From: Ensifer sp. LC163
GTDB lineage: Bacteria; Pseudomonadota; Alphaproteobacteria; Rhizobiales; Rhizobiaceae
DNA length: 64,000 nucleotides
Direction of reading: 5' to 3'
Assembly (NCBI RefSeq): GCF_001695855.1
Contig: NZ_MBSS01000009.1
Span: forward strand, 62,001 to 126,000
This document shows positions 55,872 to 64,000 of the stretch, piece by piece (the stretch's first letter is position 1; every line of letters starts with the position of its first letter). Both the position numbers and the translations under genes were made by a program. The notes beneath the pieces were generated by a model. The model was not told the origin of the DNA. It ran no database searches and worked only from the letters and a program-made list of their open reading frames with translations.

Positions 55872-56627
55872 ATGCTTGAAATCAAGAACCTGCACGCACG
55901 CATCGCCGAAGACGGCACTGAAATCATCCGTGGCCTGAACCTGACCGTAAAGGCCGGCGAAGTCGCCGCCATCATGGGTCCGAACGGCTCCGGCAAGTCG
56001 ACGCTGTCCTACATCCTGTCTGGCCGCGAAGACTACGAAGTCACCGAAGGCGAGATCCTTTACAACGGCGAGAACATCCTTGAGCTCGAGGCTTCCGAGC
56101 GTGCGGCCAAGGGCATCTTCCTCGCCTTCCAGTACCCGGTCGAAATCCCGGGCGTTGCCACCATGCAGTTCCTGAAGGTGGCAATGAACGAGCAGCGCAA
56201 GTATCGCGGCGAAGACGAGATGACGACGCCGGACTTCATGCGTCGGGTCAAGGAAGCCGCCGCCGAGCTGAAGATCGCGCCGGAGATGCTGCGCCGTCCG
56301 CTGAACGTCGGCTTCTCCGGCGGTGAAAAGAAGCGCGCCGAGATCCTGCAGATGGCTCTGCTCGAGCCGAAGCTGTGCGTGCTCGACGAAACAGACTCCG
56401 GTCTTGACATCGATGCGTTGAAGATCGTTGCCGACGGCGTCAACGCGCTGCGTTCGCCCGACCGCGCCGTGATCGTCATCACCCACTACCAGCGCCTGCT
56501 CGACTACATCATTCCGGACACCGTGCACGTGCTCTACAAGGGACAGGTCATCAAGTCGGGCGACAAGACGCTTGCACACGAACTCGAAGCCAACGGCTAC
56601 GCGGACCTCATCGAGGCCGCGGCCTAG
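55872..56627 (+). CDS. sufC: Fe-S cluster assembly ATPase SufC
   Basis: ABC-type ATPase subunit of SufBC2D. The 251-aa protein has Walker A GPNGSGKS (36-43), the signature GFSGGEKKR and Walker B CVLDETDSGLD. No membrane domain, as expected. ATG 55872 (MLEIKNLHARIAEDG) is chosen over the upstream extension. It lies 78 bases after sufB. Confidence 0.97.
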   Translation: MLEIKNLHARIAEDGTEIIRGLNLTVKAGEVAAIMGPNGSGKSTLSYILSGREDYEVTEGEILYNGENILELEASERAAKGIFLAFQYPVEIPGVATMQFLKVAMNEQRKYRGEDEMTTPDFMRRVKEAAAELKIAPEMLRRPLNVGFSGGEKKRAEILQMALLEPKLCVLDETDSGLDIDALKIVADGVNALRSPDRAVIVITHYQRLLDYIIPDTVHVLYKGQVIKSGDKTLAHELEANGYADLIEAAA

Positions 56628-56649
56628 GGCCTGTTGAAGGAGTGTTCGA

Positions 56650-57927
56650 ATGAATATGCAACAGGCAATCAAGATGACGGCAGCCGAAACGGCGCTCGTC
56701 GATGCCTATACCACGCAGATCGGCGACCTGCCGGGCGACGGCTCGGTGCTGTCGGTTCGTGACACCTTGGTGCACGAACTGCGGACGGCCGGCCTGCCGA
56801 CGCGCCGCGTCGAATCCTGGCACTATACGGACCTTCGCACACTGCTGCGGACGGTGCCTGCCGCCGATCCGACGGCGTTCGCCGATCGCGTCGAGGCACT
56901 TGTCGCCGGCTCGACCGTGCTTTCGGTGCGCAACGGCCATGCGGATCTCAAAGGTAATGCGCCTGAGGGCGTAACGATCCGTTCCTATACCGATAGCCTG
57001 CTCGACGGTTCTGCCGCCGCTGGCCTTGCCGTGCTCGGCTCCGACGACGCGATCGGGCGCATCAATGGCGGCCTTGTGCGCGGCGGTCTGGAACTTGCGA
57101 TTGCAGACGGCACCGAGCTGGAAGATCCGCTCGAAATCCAGCTGGTACAGAGCATGGGCCAGGCGCATACGCGCTTCCCGGTTTCCTTCGGTGCTGGCGC
57201 CAAGGCAACCGTGATCGAGCGCCACCTGTCGACCGATGACGGCGAGAGCCTGGTCTCGACAGTCAACGACGTGACGGTGGGCGAAGGCGCAGATATCATC
57301 TGGATCATCCTGCAGCAGCAGGGGGTCGCCGACACGCATTTCGGCCAGATCCGCTTCGATCTCGCCAAGGACGCCAAGCTGTATCTTTTCGTCATCAATG
57401 CCGGCGGCAAGCTGGTGCGACAGGAGATCCACGGCAAGACGAGCGGCGAAGGCGCCGACTTCAAACTGCGCGGCATCAACCTGCTCGGCGGCGAAAGCCA
57501 CACGGACGTGACCTTCACGCTTGGCCACAACGTGCCGCACACCACATCGACGGAAATCATCCGCAACGTGGTCTTCGATCGCGCCAAAGGCGTCTTCCAG
57601 GGCAAGATCCTGGTGGCCAAGGACGCGCAGAAGACCGACGCGCGGATGGCGTGCAACACGCTGCTTCTTTCGGACGATGCCGACCTTTCGTCCAAGCCCG
57701 AGCTGGAGATCTTCGCCGACGACGTGCAGTGCGGTCACGGCGCGACGGTTACCGACATCGACCACACGCAGCTCTTCTATCTGCTTGCGCGCGGCATCCC
57801 GGAAAACAAGGCGCGGGCGATGCTCGTCAACGCCTTCGTCGCCGAAATCGTCGAGGAACTCGAAGACGAGCCGCTGGTCGAGGCGCTGGAAGGCGTAATC
57901 TCGACCTGGCTCGTGAAGCATGCCTGA
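56650..57927 (+). CDS. sufD: Fe-S cluster assembly protein SufD
   Basis: SufB paralogue that completes the SufBC2D complex and is needed for iron entry. The 425-aa protein shows RVESWHYTDLRTLL near the N-terminus, the beta-helix core, and the HGATVTDIDHTQLFYLLARG segment with the conserved His. It begins 22 bases after sufC behind GAAGGAG. Confidence 0.96.
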   Translation: MNMQQAIKMTAAETALVDAYTTQIGDLPGDGSVLSVRDTLVHELRTAGLPTRRVESWHYTDLRTLLRTVPAADPTAFADRVEALVAGSTVLSVRNGHADLKGNAPEGVTIRSYTDSLLDGSAAAGLAVLGSDDAIGRINGGLVRGGLELAIADGTELEDPLEIQLVQSMGQAHTRFPVSFGAGAKATVIERHLSTDDGESLVSTVNDVTVGEGADIIWIILQQQGVADTHFGQIRFDLAKDAKLYLFVINAGGKLVRQEIHGKTSGEGADFKLRGINLLGGESHTDVTFTLGHNVPHTTSTEIIRNVVFDRAKGVFQGKILVAKDAQKTDARMACNTLLLSDDADLSSKPELEIFADDVQCGHGATVTDIDHTQLFYLLARGIPENKARAMLVNAFVAEIVEELEDEPLVEALEGVISTWLVKHA

Positions 57928-57954
57928 CAGGCGCGTCTGATTGGATTGAAAGAC

Positions 57955-59196
57955 ATGGAACACACTGTGCCGGTGCCAGCCTATGACGTCGAAGCGATCC
58001 GCAAGGATTTCCCGATCCTGTCGCGGACCGTCTATGGCAAGCCGCTTGTCTATCTCGACAACGGCGCATCGGCGCAGAAGCCGCAGGTCGTCATCGACGC
58101 GGTGTCCCATGCCTACGCCAACGAATACGCCAATGTGCATCGCGGACTGCATTTCCTCTCGAATGCGGCCACCGAAGCCTACGAGGCGTCGCGCGAGAAA
58201 GTGCGCCGCTTCCTGAACGCACCATCCGCCGACAACATCATCTTCACCAAGTCTTCGACCGAGGCGATCAACACGGTCGCCTATGGCTACGGCATGCCGA
58301 AGCTGGGCGAGGGCGACGAGATCGTGCTGTCGATCATGGAGCACCACTCCAACATCGTGCCGTGGCATTTCATCCGCGAACGCCAGGGCGCCAAGCTGGT
58401 CTGGGCGCCGATCGACGATGACGGCGCATTCCATATCGAAGATTTCGTCAAGTGCCTGACGGAGCGCACAAAGCTCATCGCCATTACCCATATGTCGAAC
58501 GCTCTGGGCACCGTGGTTCCGGTCAAGGAGATCTGCCGCATCGCCCGCGAGCGCGGCATTCCGGTGCTGGTCGACGGCAGTCAGGGCGCCGTTCATACGC
58601 CGGTCGACGTGCAGGACATCGATTGCGACTGGTACGTGATGACCGGTCACAAGCTCTACGGCCCCTCCGGCATCGGCGTGCTTTACGGCAAGATGGACCG
58701 CCTGAAGGAAATGCGACCCTTCATGGGCGGCGGTGAAATGATCGAGGAAGTGACCGAAGACCGCGTCACCTATAACGATCCGCCGCATCGTTTCGAAGCC
58801 GGCACACCGCCGATCGTCCAGGCGATCGGGCTCGGTTATGCTCTCGACTACATGGAAAAGATCGGCCGGGCGGCGATCACGAAACACGAGGCAGATCTGA
58901 CCGCCTATGCGCGCGAGCGTCTATCAGCGATCAACTCGCTCAAGGTGTTTGGCGATGCGCCTGGCAAGGGCAGCATCTTCTCCTTCGAGATTGCCGGTGT
59001 TCACTCCCATGATATCTCGATGGTGATCGATCGCGCCGGCGTTGCGGTGCGGGCGGGTACGCATTGTGCGCAGCCGCTCTTGAAACGCTTCGGCGTGACC
59101 TCCACATGCCGGGCATCCTTCGGCCTCTACAATACGCGGGCCGAAGTGGACGCTCTGGCGGATGCGCTCGACTACGCGCGCAAGTTCTTCGCCTGA
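57955..59196 (+). CDS. sufS: cysteine desulfurase SufS
   Basis: Class II desulfurase delivering persulfide to the SUF scaffold. The 413-aa protein has VYLDNGASAQKP, the PLP lysine in TGHKLYGPSG and the catalytic Cys in AGTHCAQPLL, and the SSTEAINTVAYGYG segment. ATG 57955 preferred to TTG 57946. sufE, its usual sulfur acceptor, is not in the window and must be elsewhere if used. Confidence 0.96.
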   Translation: MEHTVPVPAYDVEAIRKDFPILSRTVYGKPLVYLDNGASAQKPQVVIDAVSHAYANEYANVHRGLHFLSNAATEAYEASREKVRRFLNAPSADNIIFTKSSTEAINTVAYGYGMPKLGEGDEIVLSIMEHHSNIVPWHFIRERQGAKLVWAPIDDDGAFHIEDFVKCLTERTKLIAITHMSNALGTVVPVKEICRIARERGIPVLVDGSQGAVHTPVDVQDIDCDWYVMTGHKLYGPSGIGVLYGKMDRLKEMRPFMGGGEMIEEVTEDRVTYNDPPHRFEAGTPPIVQAIGLGYALDYMEKIGRAAITKHEADLTAYARERLSAINSLKVFGDAPGKGSIFSFEIAGVHSHDISMVIDRAGVAVRAGTHCAQPLLKRFGVTSTCRASFGLYNTRAEVDALADALDYARKFFA

Positions 59197-59267
59197 TCGA
59201 GTTTGAAAAATGGTTCAGAACTTCTACTCAAGCATCTGAACTGAAATAGAAAGTCTAGGAGGCCGAC

Positions 59268-59648
59268 ATGAGCCTGGATGCAACGGAAGACAAGATCGAC
59301 GTCCGCGAGGGCATCGTGCATTCGGCAATCCCGGCCGAAGAACTGGCACGTCTGAGCGACGATATCATTGGCGCACTGAAGACGGTTTACGACCCGGAAA
59401 TCCCGGCGGATATTTTCGAACTCGGCCTGATCTACAAGATCGATATCGAGGACGACCGCATGGTCAAGATCGACATGACACTGACGGCGCCCGGCTGCCC
59501 TGTTGCCGGCGAGATGCCCGGCTGGGTCGAAAATGCCGTGGGCGCCGTCGAAGGCGTGTCAGGTGTCGAGGTTTCGATGACCTTCGATCCGCCGTGGACG
59601 CCTGACCGCATGTCGGAGGAGGCCCAGGTCGCCGTCGGCTGGTACTGA
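59268..59648 (+). CDS. sufT: SUF-associated protein SufT (MIP18/DUF59 family)
   Basis: A 126-aa DUF59/MIP18-type protein, a factor for Fe-S maturation. It has the LKTVYDPEIPADIFELGLIY and MTLTAPGCPVAGEMPGWV segments, the latter with the conserved Cys. ATG 59268 is preceded by AGGAGG. Position between sufS and sufA is the standard rhizobial order. Confidence 0.93.
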   Translation: MSLDATEDKIDVREGIVHSAIPAEELARLSDDIIGALKTVYDPEIPADIFELGLIYKIDIEDDRMVKIDMTLTAPGCPVAGEMPGWVENAVGAVEGVSGVEVSMTFDPPWTPDRMSEEAQVAVGWY

Positions 59649-59741
59649 GGGTCCCGTATTGATCCGTTAAGCTGCGGACACTACATTTGATTCTGGAAAG
59701 CGCCGGGCCTTTACCCCGGTGACGACAAGGAGAAAGAGCCG

Positions 59742-60134
59742 ATGGGCTTTGCCGTGATGAGCTTGACCGATGCTGCTGCCGGCCGCGTTCTGGCGATCGT
59801 TGAAAATGCAGGTGGCGACGCTCTGGGAATCCGCGTCGGCATCAAGAAGGGCGGCTGCGCCGGCATGGAATATGCCGTCGATCTGGTAACCGAACCCAAT
59901 TTGAAGGACGACTTGATCGAACACCAGGGTGCAAAGGTCTGGGTCGCTCCCGAGGCCGTGCTTTACCTGCTCGGCACGCAGATGGATTTCGAGGTGACGG
60001 CCTTGCGCTCCGGCTTCACCTTCAACAATCCAAACCAGACGTCCGCCTGCGGCTGTGGTGAATCAGTGGAGCTGAAGCCGGCCGATCTGGCCGCTCTCGC
60101 CGCCCAGGGCGATGCCGTCGTGCGCGCGCACTGA
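59742..60134 (+). CDS. sufA: A-type Fe-S carrier SufA
   Basis: HesB/IscA/SufA carrier of 130 aa that passes clusters to target proteins. Three conserved cysteines are present: one in KKGGCAGMEY and the C-x-C pair in SACGCGES. Last gene of the suf operon, ended by a good terminator. ATG 59742; a purine-rich ACAAGGAGAAAG site lies upstream. Confidence 0.95.
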   Translation: MGFAVMSLTDAAAGRVLAIVENAGGDALGIRVGIKKGGCAGMEYAVDLVTEPNLKDDLIEHQGAKVWVAPEAVLYLLGTQMDFEVTALRSGFTFNNPNQTSACGCGESVELKPADLAALAAQGDAVVRAH

Positions 60135-60162
60135 GCGTCCCAACCTTCTCGAACAGACATCG

Positions 60163-60189
60163 GGCCCGGGTTTTCGCCGGGCCTTTTTT
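60163..60189 (+). terminator. Rho-independent terminator of the suf operon
   Basis: GGCCCGG (60163-60169) and CCGGGCC (60177-60183) with a 7-base loop, followed by six T residues. Confidence 0.9.
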
Positions 60190-60220
60190 CTGCTGATATA
60201 AGGGTGCGTGACTGGGGGAG

Positions 60221-61732
60221 ATGGGCGTGACGGCGTTCGACGAGGAGCTTGTCTTCAAGGCGCTCTATGAGACCTTTCCCGATCCGGTGATCATCCTCGA
60301 CGCGGAGCGCATCATTCGCTCGGCCAACCCGGCCGCACTTGCCCAATTCGGCTATGCAGCTGCTGCCTTCATCGGCCGGCCGGCGCGACTTATCTATTCT
60401 GACGACGACGAATACAACAGGCGGCTGCGCAATCGCGCCGCAAGGGTCGACGAGAGGATCGCGCGCACTTCGACCTACACCTACGTCAGGCGCGACGGCT
60501 CGATGTTCTCAGGCCATTTGCGCACGACACCGCTCATCGATGCCGCCGGGCAGGAGCTGGCCCTGATCGGCATCATCCGCGATGTCTCTGATCTCGCCAA
60601 GGCGGTGCTTGAGAGACAGCAGGCGTCCGACATGCTCGACGCAGCACTCGACGTCATGCCCGAAGGTTTCGCGATCTTCGATGCCGAGGAGAGGCTGCTG
60701 GTCTACAATCGCGCCTATGTCACGATCTGCGGTCCGGCCGGCCCCTTGCTTCGCCCTGGCATCACCGCCGAAGAGATCCTTCTGCTTGCGCAGAAGGAGG
60801 GCCACTATCCCGAGGCCCTGCCCGACAGCCCGGACTGGCAGGCCTGGGTGGCCCACCGACTGCAGGATTTTCGCCAGCCGGACAACAGGGCGAAGATCTA
60901 CCGTTACGCCGGCGACCGGTGGCTGAGGGTGGAAAATATCAAGACCAAGGACGGAAACACGGTCGTCCTGCGCGTCGACGTGACGGAACTGAAGCGCGCG
61001 GAACTGGCGCTCGAGCGCCAGCGACAGGAGCTTGAGCACAAGAACGAAGCACTCGATCAGTTCACGGCGACCGTCTCCCATGACCTGAAGGCACCGTTGC
61101 GGCACATCTCGATGTTCTCCGAGATGATCGAGGACGAGCTGGCCGCCGGCAACCAGGATGAAGTCTCAGCCAGCGCCCGCCATCTGCGCGACAGCGCCAA
61201 GCGGATGAACCGAGTGATCGACAGCCTGCTCGATTATTCGCAAATCGCCTATCAGATCAGCACCTGGTCCGATGTTAACATCAGCGACATCGTCGCCGAT
61301 ACGCTCAGCGTTCTGGGCGGCCACGCCCGCGAGGCGAATGTGGCCTTCGAGATCGGTGCGCTGCCAAAGGTACAGGGTGATCCGGAGCTTTTGCGCCGGC
61401 TCGTTCAGAACCTGATCGGCAATGCCATAAAGTACCGCCACCCGGATCGCGGGCCGGTCGTGCGCGTCAACGGCCGCGCCGTCGGTCAGCAAGTCGAGCT
61501 TGTCGTCGAGGACAATGGCATCGGCATCGACCCGCGGTTCGCAACCCGTATTTTCGAACTGTTCCAGCGCCTGCACCATGACGAAAGCACCTATGGCGGC
61601 ACTGGCATCGGCCTTGCGCTCGCCAAGCGGATCGCCGAAAGCCACAACGGATCGATCCATCTTGACACGGACTTCACCGAAGGCGCACGATTTGTGGTGA
61701 CTCTTCCGAAACGGATGCGGAAAACCAGATAA
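60221..61732 (+). CDS. PAS-domain sensor histidine kinase (phytochrome-like core, cytosolic)
   Basis: A 503-aa soluble kinase. A PAS domain (about 10-125) and a second PAS-like domain (135-255) precede a short coiled coil and the HisKA/HATPase core. Phospho-acceptor His287 is in ATVSHDLKAPLRHI; the N box NLIGNAIKYRH, G1 DNGIGID and G2 GGTGIGLAL are intact. The DLKAPLRHI form resembles bacteriophytochrome-type kinases, but no GAF/PHY domain is present. It is followed 10 bases later by a single-domain response regulator. Confidence 0.92.
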   Translation: MGVTAFDEELVFKALYETFPDPVIILDAERIIRSANPAALAQFGYAAAAFIGRPARLIYSDDDEYNRRLRNRAARVDERIARTSTYTYVRRDGSMFSGHLRTTPLIDAAGQELALIGIIRDVSDLAKAVLERQQASDMLDAALDVMPEGFAIFDAEERLLVYNRAYVTICGPAGPLLRPGITAEEILLLAQKEGHYPEALPDSPDWQAWVAHRLQDFRQPDNRAKIYRYAGDRWLRVENIKTKDGNTVVLRVDVTELKRAELALERQRQELEHKNEALDQFTATVSHDLKAPLRHISMFSEMIEDELAAGNQDEVSASARHLRDSAKRMNRVIDSLLDYSQIAYQISTWSDVNISDIVADTLSVLGGHAREANVAFEIGALPKVQGDPELLRRLVQNLIGNAIKYRHPDRGPVVRVNGRAVGQQVELVVEDNGIGIDPRFATRIFELFQRLHHDESTYGGTGIGLALAKRIAESHNGSIHLDTDFTEGARFVVTLPKRMRKTR

Positions 61733-61742
61733 GGCGACCAGG

Positions 61743-62171
61743 TTGGCCAAGTCACCGAAGCGATTGCTTGTGGTGGACGACAACGTGCACGACGCGCGTT
61801 TCGTCACGCGCGCCCTTTCGCAGATCGACGACACGCTCGATATCGTCCATGTCATCCACGCAGACGAGGCCGTGGCGCGCCTTGAGCACGACCACTTCGA
61901 TTATGTGCTGCTCGATATCAAGATGCCCGGCGTCGACGGGATGGAATTGCTGGAGCGCATTCGCACCAATGAGGGCACGTCGGTGGTGCCGGTCATCGTG
62001 CTGACGTCATCCACCAGTCCGAGCGACGTCTTCCGGTCCTACAAGGCCGGCGCGAACGCCTATGCGGCAAAACCGTCGTCGCTCTCGGGTTACCGGCAAT
62101 TCGCCGAGGCCTTCGTCCGCTTCTGGATAGACAACACCTTGCCGCCGCGCGGTGTCGTGCTTCACCAATAG
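61743..62171 (+). CDS. single-domain response regulator (Rcp1-like)
   Basis: A 142-aa receiver domain without output domain. Acidic pocket D12/D13 (VVDDN), phospho-acceptor Asp58 in LLDIKMPG, Thr89 in LTSS and Lys110 in AAKPSS are present. It resembles the Rcp1-type partners of phytochrome-like kinases and is probably phosphorylated by the adjacent kinase. Start TTG 61743 with AGGCGACCAGG upstream; no ATG precedes the DD motif. Confidence 0.9.
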   Translation: MAKSPKRLLVVDDNVHDARFVTRALSQIDDTLDIVHVIHADEAVARLEHDHFDYVLLDIKMPGVDGMELLERIRTNEGTSVVPVIVLTSSTSPSDVFRSYKAGANAYAAKPSSLSGYRQFAEAFVRFWIDNTLPPRGVVLHQ

Positions 62172-62182
62172 ACGTAGGATAC

Positions 62183-62207
62183 GGGGCGCGCCGTTGCGGC
62201 GCGCCCC
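62183..62207. terminator. GC-rich hairpin between convergent genes
   Basis: GGGGCGCGCC (62183-62192) pairs with GGCGCGCCCC (62198-62207), 10 bp, loop GTTGC. No strong T run on either side; probably a bidirectional transcription barrier for the response regulator gene and gcvP. Confidence 0.55.
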
Positions 62208-62220
62208 GCCTATCATCAGT

Positions 62221-64000
62221 TTATTCTGCTGCTTCCGCGTAGCTTTCCAGCGGCGGGCAGGTGCAGACGAGGTTGCGGTCGCCGAAGACGTTGTCGACGC
62301 GGTTGACCGGCGACCAGTACTTGTCGACCCGGAAGGCGCCCGGCGGGTAGCAGGCCTGTTCGCGCGAATAGGGACGATCCCAATCGCCGACCAGGTCTTC
62401 GACCGTGTGCGGAGCGTTCTTCAGCGGATTGTTCACCTTGTCCATCCGGCCTTCCTCGATGGCGCGGGCTTCCTCGCGGATTGCCAGCATTGCATCACAG
62501 AAGCGGTCAATCTCGGCCTTGGTTTCCGATTCTGTCGGCTCGATCATCAGCGTTCCGGCGACCGGCCAGCTCATGGTCGGAGCGTGGAAACCGCAGTCGA
62601 TCAGGCGCTTGGCAACGTCGTCAACGGTGACGCCGGCGCTTTCGACCAGCGGACGGGTGTCGATGATGCACTCATGCGCCACACGGCCCTTGGACGACTT
62701 GTAGAGCACCTCGTAGGCGCCTTTCAGCCTTGCGGCGATGTAGTTGGCGTTGAGGATCGCCACCTTCGTCGCCTGGGTCAGGCCTTCGCCGCCCATCATC
62801 AGGCAGTAGCTCCAGGAGATCGGCAGGATCGAGGCCGAGCCGAAGGGAGCTGCCGAAACCGCGCCGTCATGGCCGTCCGTTTCCGGGTGGCCGGGCAGGT
62901 AGGGTGCCAGATGCGCCTTGACGCCGATCGGACCCATGCCGGGACCGCCGCCGCCATGCGGAATGCAGAAGGTCTTGTGCAGGTTCAGGTGGCTGACGTC
63001 GGAGCCGATGTCGCCGGGGCGGGCAAGGCCGACCATGGCATTCATGTTGGCGCCGTCCAGGTAGACCTGGCCGCCGTGCTTGTGCACGATCTCGCAGACC
63101 TCACGCACGTTCTCCTCGAACACACCGTGCGTCGAGGGATAGGTGATCATGCAGCACGAGAGGTTTTCCGCGTACTGCTCGGCTTTCGCACGGAAATCGT
63201 CCATGTCGATGTCGCCGTTGTCGCTGACCTTGATGACGACGACCTTCATGCCGGCCATATGGGCGGACGCCGGGTTGGTGCCGTGGGCCGAGGTCGGGAT
63301 CAGGCAGACATCACGATGGCCGTTGCCCTGCGCCAGGTGGTACGCCCGGATCGTCAGCAGACCGGCATACTCGCCCTGTGCGCCGGAGTTCGGCTGCATG
63401 GAGATCGCGTCATAGCCGGTGACGGCGCAGAGCTTCTCCGACAGGTCCTCGATCATGTGCTGGTAGCCGGCGGCCTGATCCTTCGGAACGAAAGGATGGA
63501 TTTCGGCAAATTCCGGCCAGGTGATCGGCAGCATCTCCGCCGTGGCGTTGAGTTTCATCGTGCAGGAGCCGAGCGGGATCATCGCCCGGTCGAGCGCGAG
63601 GTCGCGGTCCGAAAGACGGCGGATATAACGCGTCATTTCGCTTTCGGCGCGGTTCATGTGGAAGATCGGATGGGTCAGGTATTCGCTGGTGCGCAGCAGC
63701 GGCTGCGGCAGGCGGTAGCCCGGCTCGAACTCTTCCACCTTGAAGTCGCCACCGAAGGCCCGCCAGACGGCTTCGAGCGTGACGGGGCGCGAGCGCTCGT
63801 CGAGGCTGATGCCGATCTTGGTGTCGCCGATCTTGCGCAGGTTGACTTCCTCGGCGACGGCAGTCTTGAGGATGATGCCCTGCAGCTTGCCGACATCGAC
63901 AGTGATCGTATCGAAGAATACGTCCGGCTCGACAGTGTAGCCGAGCTTTTCGAGACCCATGGCGAGGCGAACGGTCTTCTGGTGAACGCTCTGGGCAATC
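62221..64000 (-). CDS. gcvP: glycine dehydrogenase (decarboxylating), P-protein, partial
   Basis: PLP subunit of the glycine cleavage system, which decarboxylates glycine and passes aminomethyl to the H-protein. Only the C-terminal part (about 590 codons) is in the window; the frame continues past 64000 with residues [13 protein letters not shown] directly before MGLEKLGY, so the visible ATG at 63960 is internal. PLP Lys lies in [18 protein letters not shown]. gcvT and gcvH, expected upstream, are outside the window. Confidence 0.96.
   Translation of the reverse strand, partial: IAQSVHQKTVRLAMGLEKLGYTVEPDVFFDTITVDVGKLQGIILKTAVAEEVNLRKIGDTKIGISLDERSRPVTLEAVWRAFGGDFKVEEFEPGYRLPQPLLRTSEYLTHPIFHMNRAESEMTRYIRRLSDRDLALDRAMIPLGSCTMKLNATAEMLPITWPEFAEIHPFVPKDQAAGYQHMIEDLSEKLCAVTGYDAISMQPNSGAQGEYAGLLTIRAYHLAQGNGHRDVCLIPTSAHGTNPASAHMAGMKVVVIKVSDNGDIDMDDFRAKAEQYAENLSCCMITYPSTHGVFEENVREVCEIVHKHGGQVYLDGANMNAMVGLARPGDIGSDVSHLNLHKTFCIPHGGGGPGMGPIGVKAHLAPYLPGHPETDGHDGAVSAAPFGSASILPISWSYCLMMGGEGLTQATKVAILNANYIAARLKGAYEVLYKSSKGRVAHECIIDTRPLVESAGVTVDDVAKRLIDCGFHAPTMSWPVAGTLMIEPTESETKAEIDRFCDAMLAIREEARAIEEGRMDKVNNPLKNAPHTVEDLVGDWDRPYSREQACYPPGAFRVDKYWSPVNRVDNVFGDRNLVCTCPPLESYAEAAE

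Noticed and set aside
56608-58887. 759-codon open frame on the minus strand opposite sufD and sufS
   Set aside because: Antisense shadow of two certain genes, low-complexity composition, no ribosome-binding site.
60221-62171. bacteriophytochrome light-sensing pair
   Set aside because: The kinase core and Rcp1-like regulator resemble those partners, but no GAF-PHY chromophore domain or bilin-binding Cys region is present; only PAS domains are seen.

Overview
The window is GC-rich chromosomal DNA from an alphaproteobacterium of the Rhizobiaceae, most likely the Sinorhizobium/Ensifer group. The evidence is the F1-ATPase zeta inhibitor (DUF1476), DUF1127 and DUF2259 proteins, a SUF operon headed by a NifS-like desulfurase behind an Irr-type iron box, tripartite FGAM synthetase (PurL+PurQ+PurS), and several copies of a dispersed palindromic repeat with the typical rhizobial core. 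Species cannot be fixed from the sequence alone. Nearly everything is housekeeping; I see no prophage, insertion sequence, CRISPR array, rRNA or tRNA.

Layout. 1-7 kb: icd (minus), a FUSC-type transporter, a SpoU/TrmJ methyltransferase overlapping murI, and a HerA/DUF87-like ATPase. 7-14 kb: rpsD with a hairpin leader and clear terminator, glutaminase glsA, ttcA overlapping an inositol-monophosphatase-like gene, then two tandem Bcr/CflA drug exporters on the minus strand. 14-18 kb: grxD, a small basic protein and bolA as one minus-strand unit, purL, and a PagL-like outer-membrane deacylase. 18-20 kb: a MocR-type regulator divergent from a DUF1127 small protein, with repeated operator-like motifs between them. 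20-29 kb: lipoprotein, purQ, purS and purC; zeta inhibitor; a PAS-GGDEF-EAL protein; RBBP9-like hydrolase; DUF2189 membrane protein; PilZ protein; purB. 29-33 kb: a tightly packed minus-strand array (ABC substrate-binding protein, P1/NylC-like hydrolase, rpe, DUF2259, membrane protein) reading towards purB. 33-39.5 kb: flavin reductase, then a CoxD-CoxE-XdhC(N)-XdhC(C)-MPT-binding/MobA cluster for molybdenum-hydroxylase maturation without an adjacent enzyme, followed by a TfoX-N protein. 39.5-44.5 kb: Nudix, DEAD-box helicase, M23 peptidase, DUF455 ferritin-like protein, bcp. 44.7-52.8 kb: AsmA/DUF3971 giant, tyrS, anmK, membrane GGDEF protein, alpha/beta hydrolase. 53-60 kb: SUF operon nifS-like-sufB-C-D-S-T-A. 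60-64 kb: PAS histidine kinase plus single-domain response regulator, then the 3' part of gcvP, cut by the window edge.

Themes. Iron-sulfur biology recurs: the SUF operon, GrxD-BolA, TtcA (an Fe-S tRNA thiolase) and a ferritin-like protein. De novo purine synthesis is clustered on the minus strand between 15 and 29 kb. Cyclic-di-GMP turnover and sensing genes are scattered (23.2, 27.4 and 50.9 kb). The most interesting non-coding signals are the Irr-like box on a sigma70-like promoter before the SUF operon, the operator repeats between mocR and the DUF1127 gene, a 23-bp dyad before the cox-like cluster, the opposed terminators and possible small RNA between the PilZ gene and purB, and four copies of one repeat family, one of which supplies the stop codon of purB.
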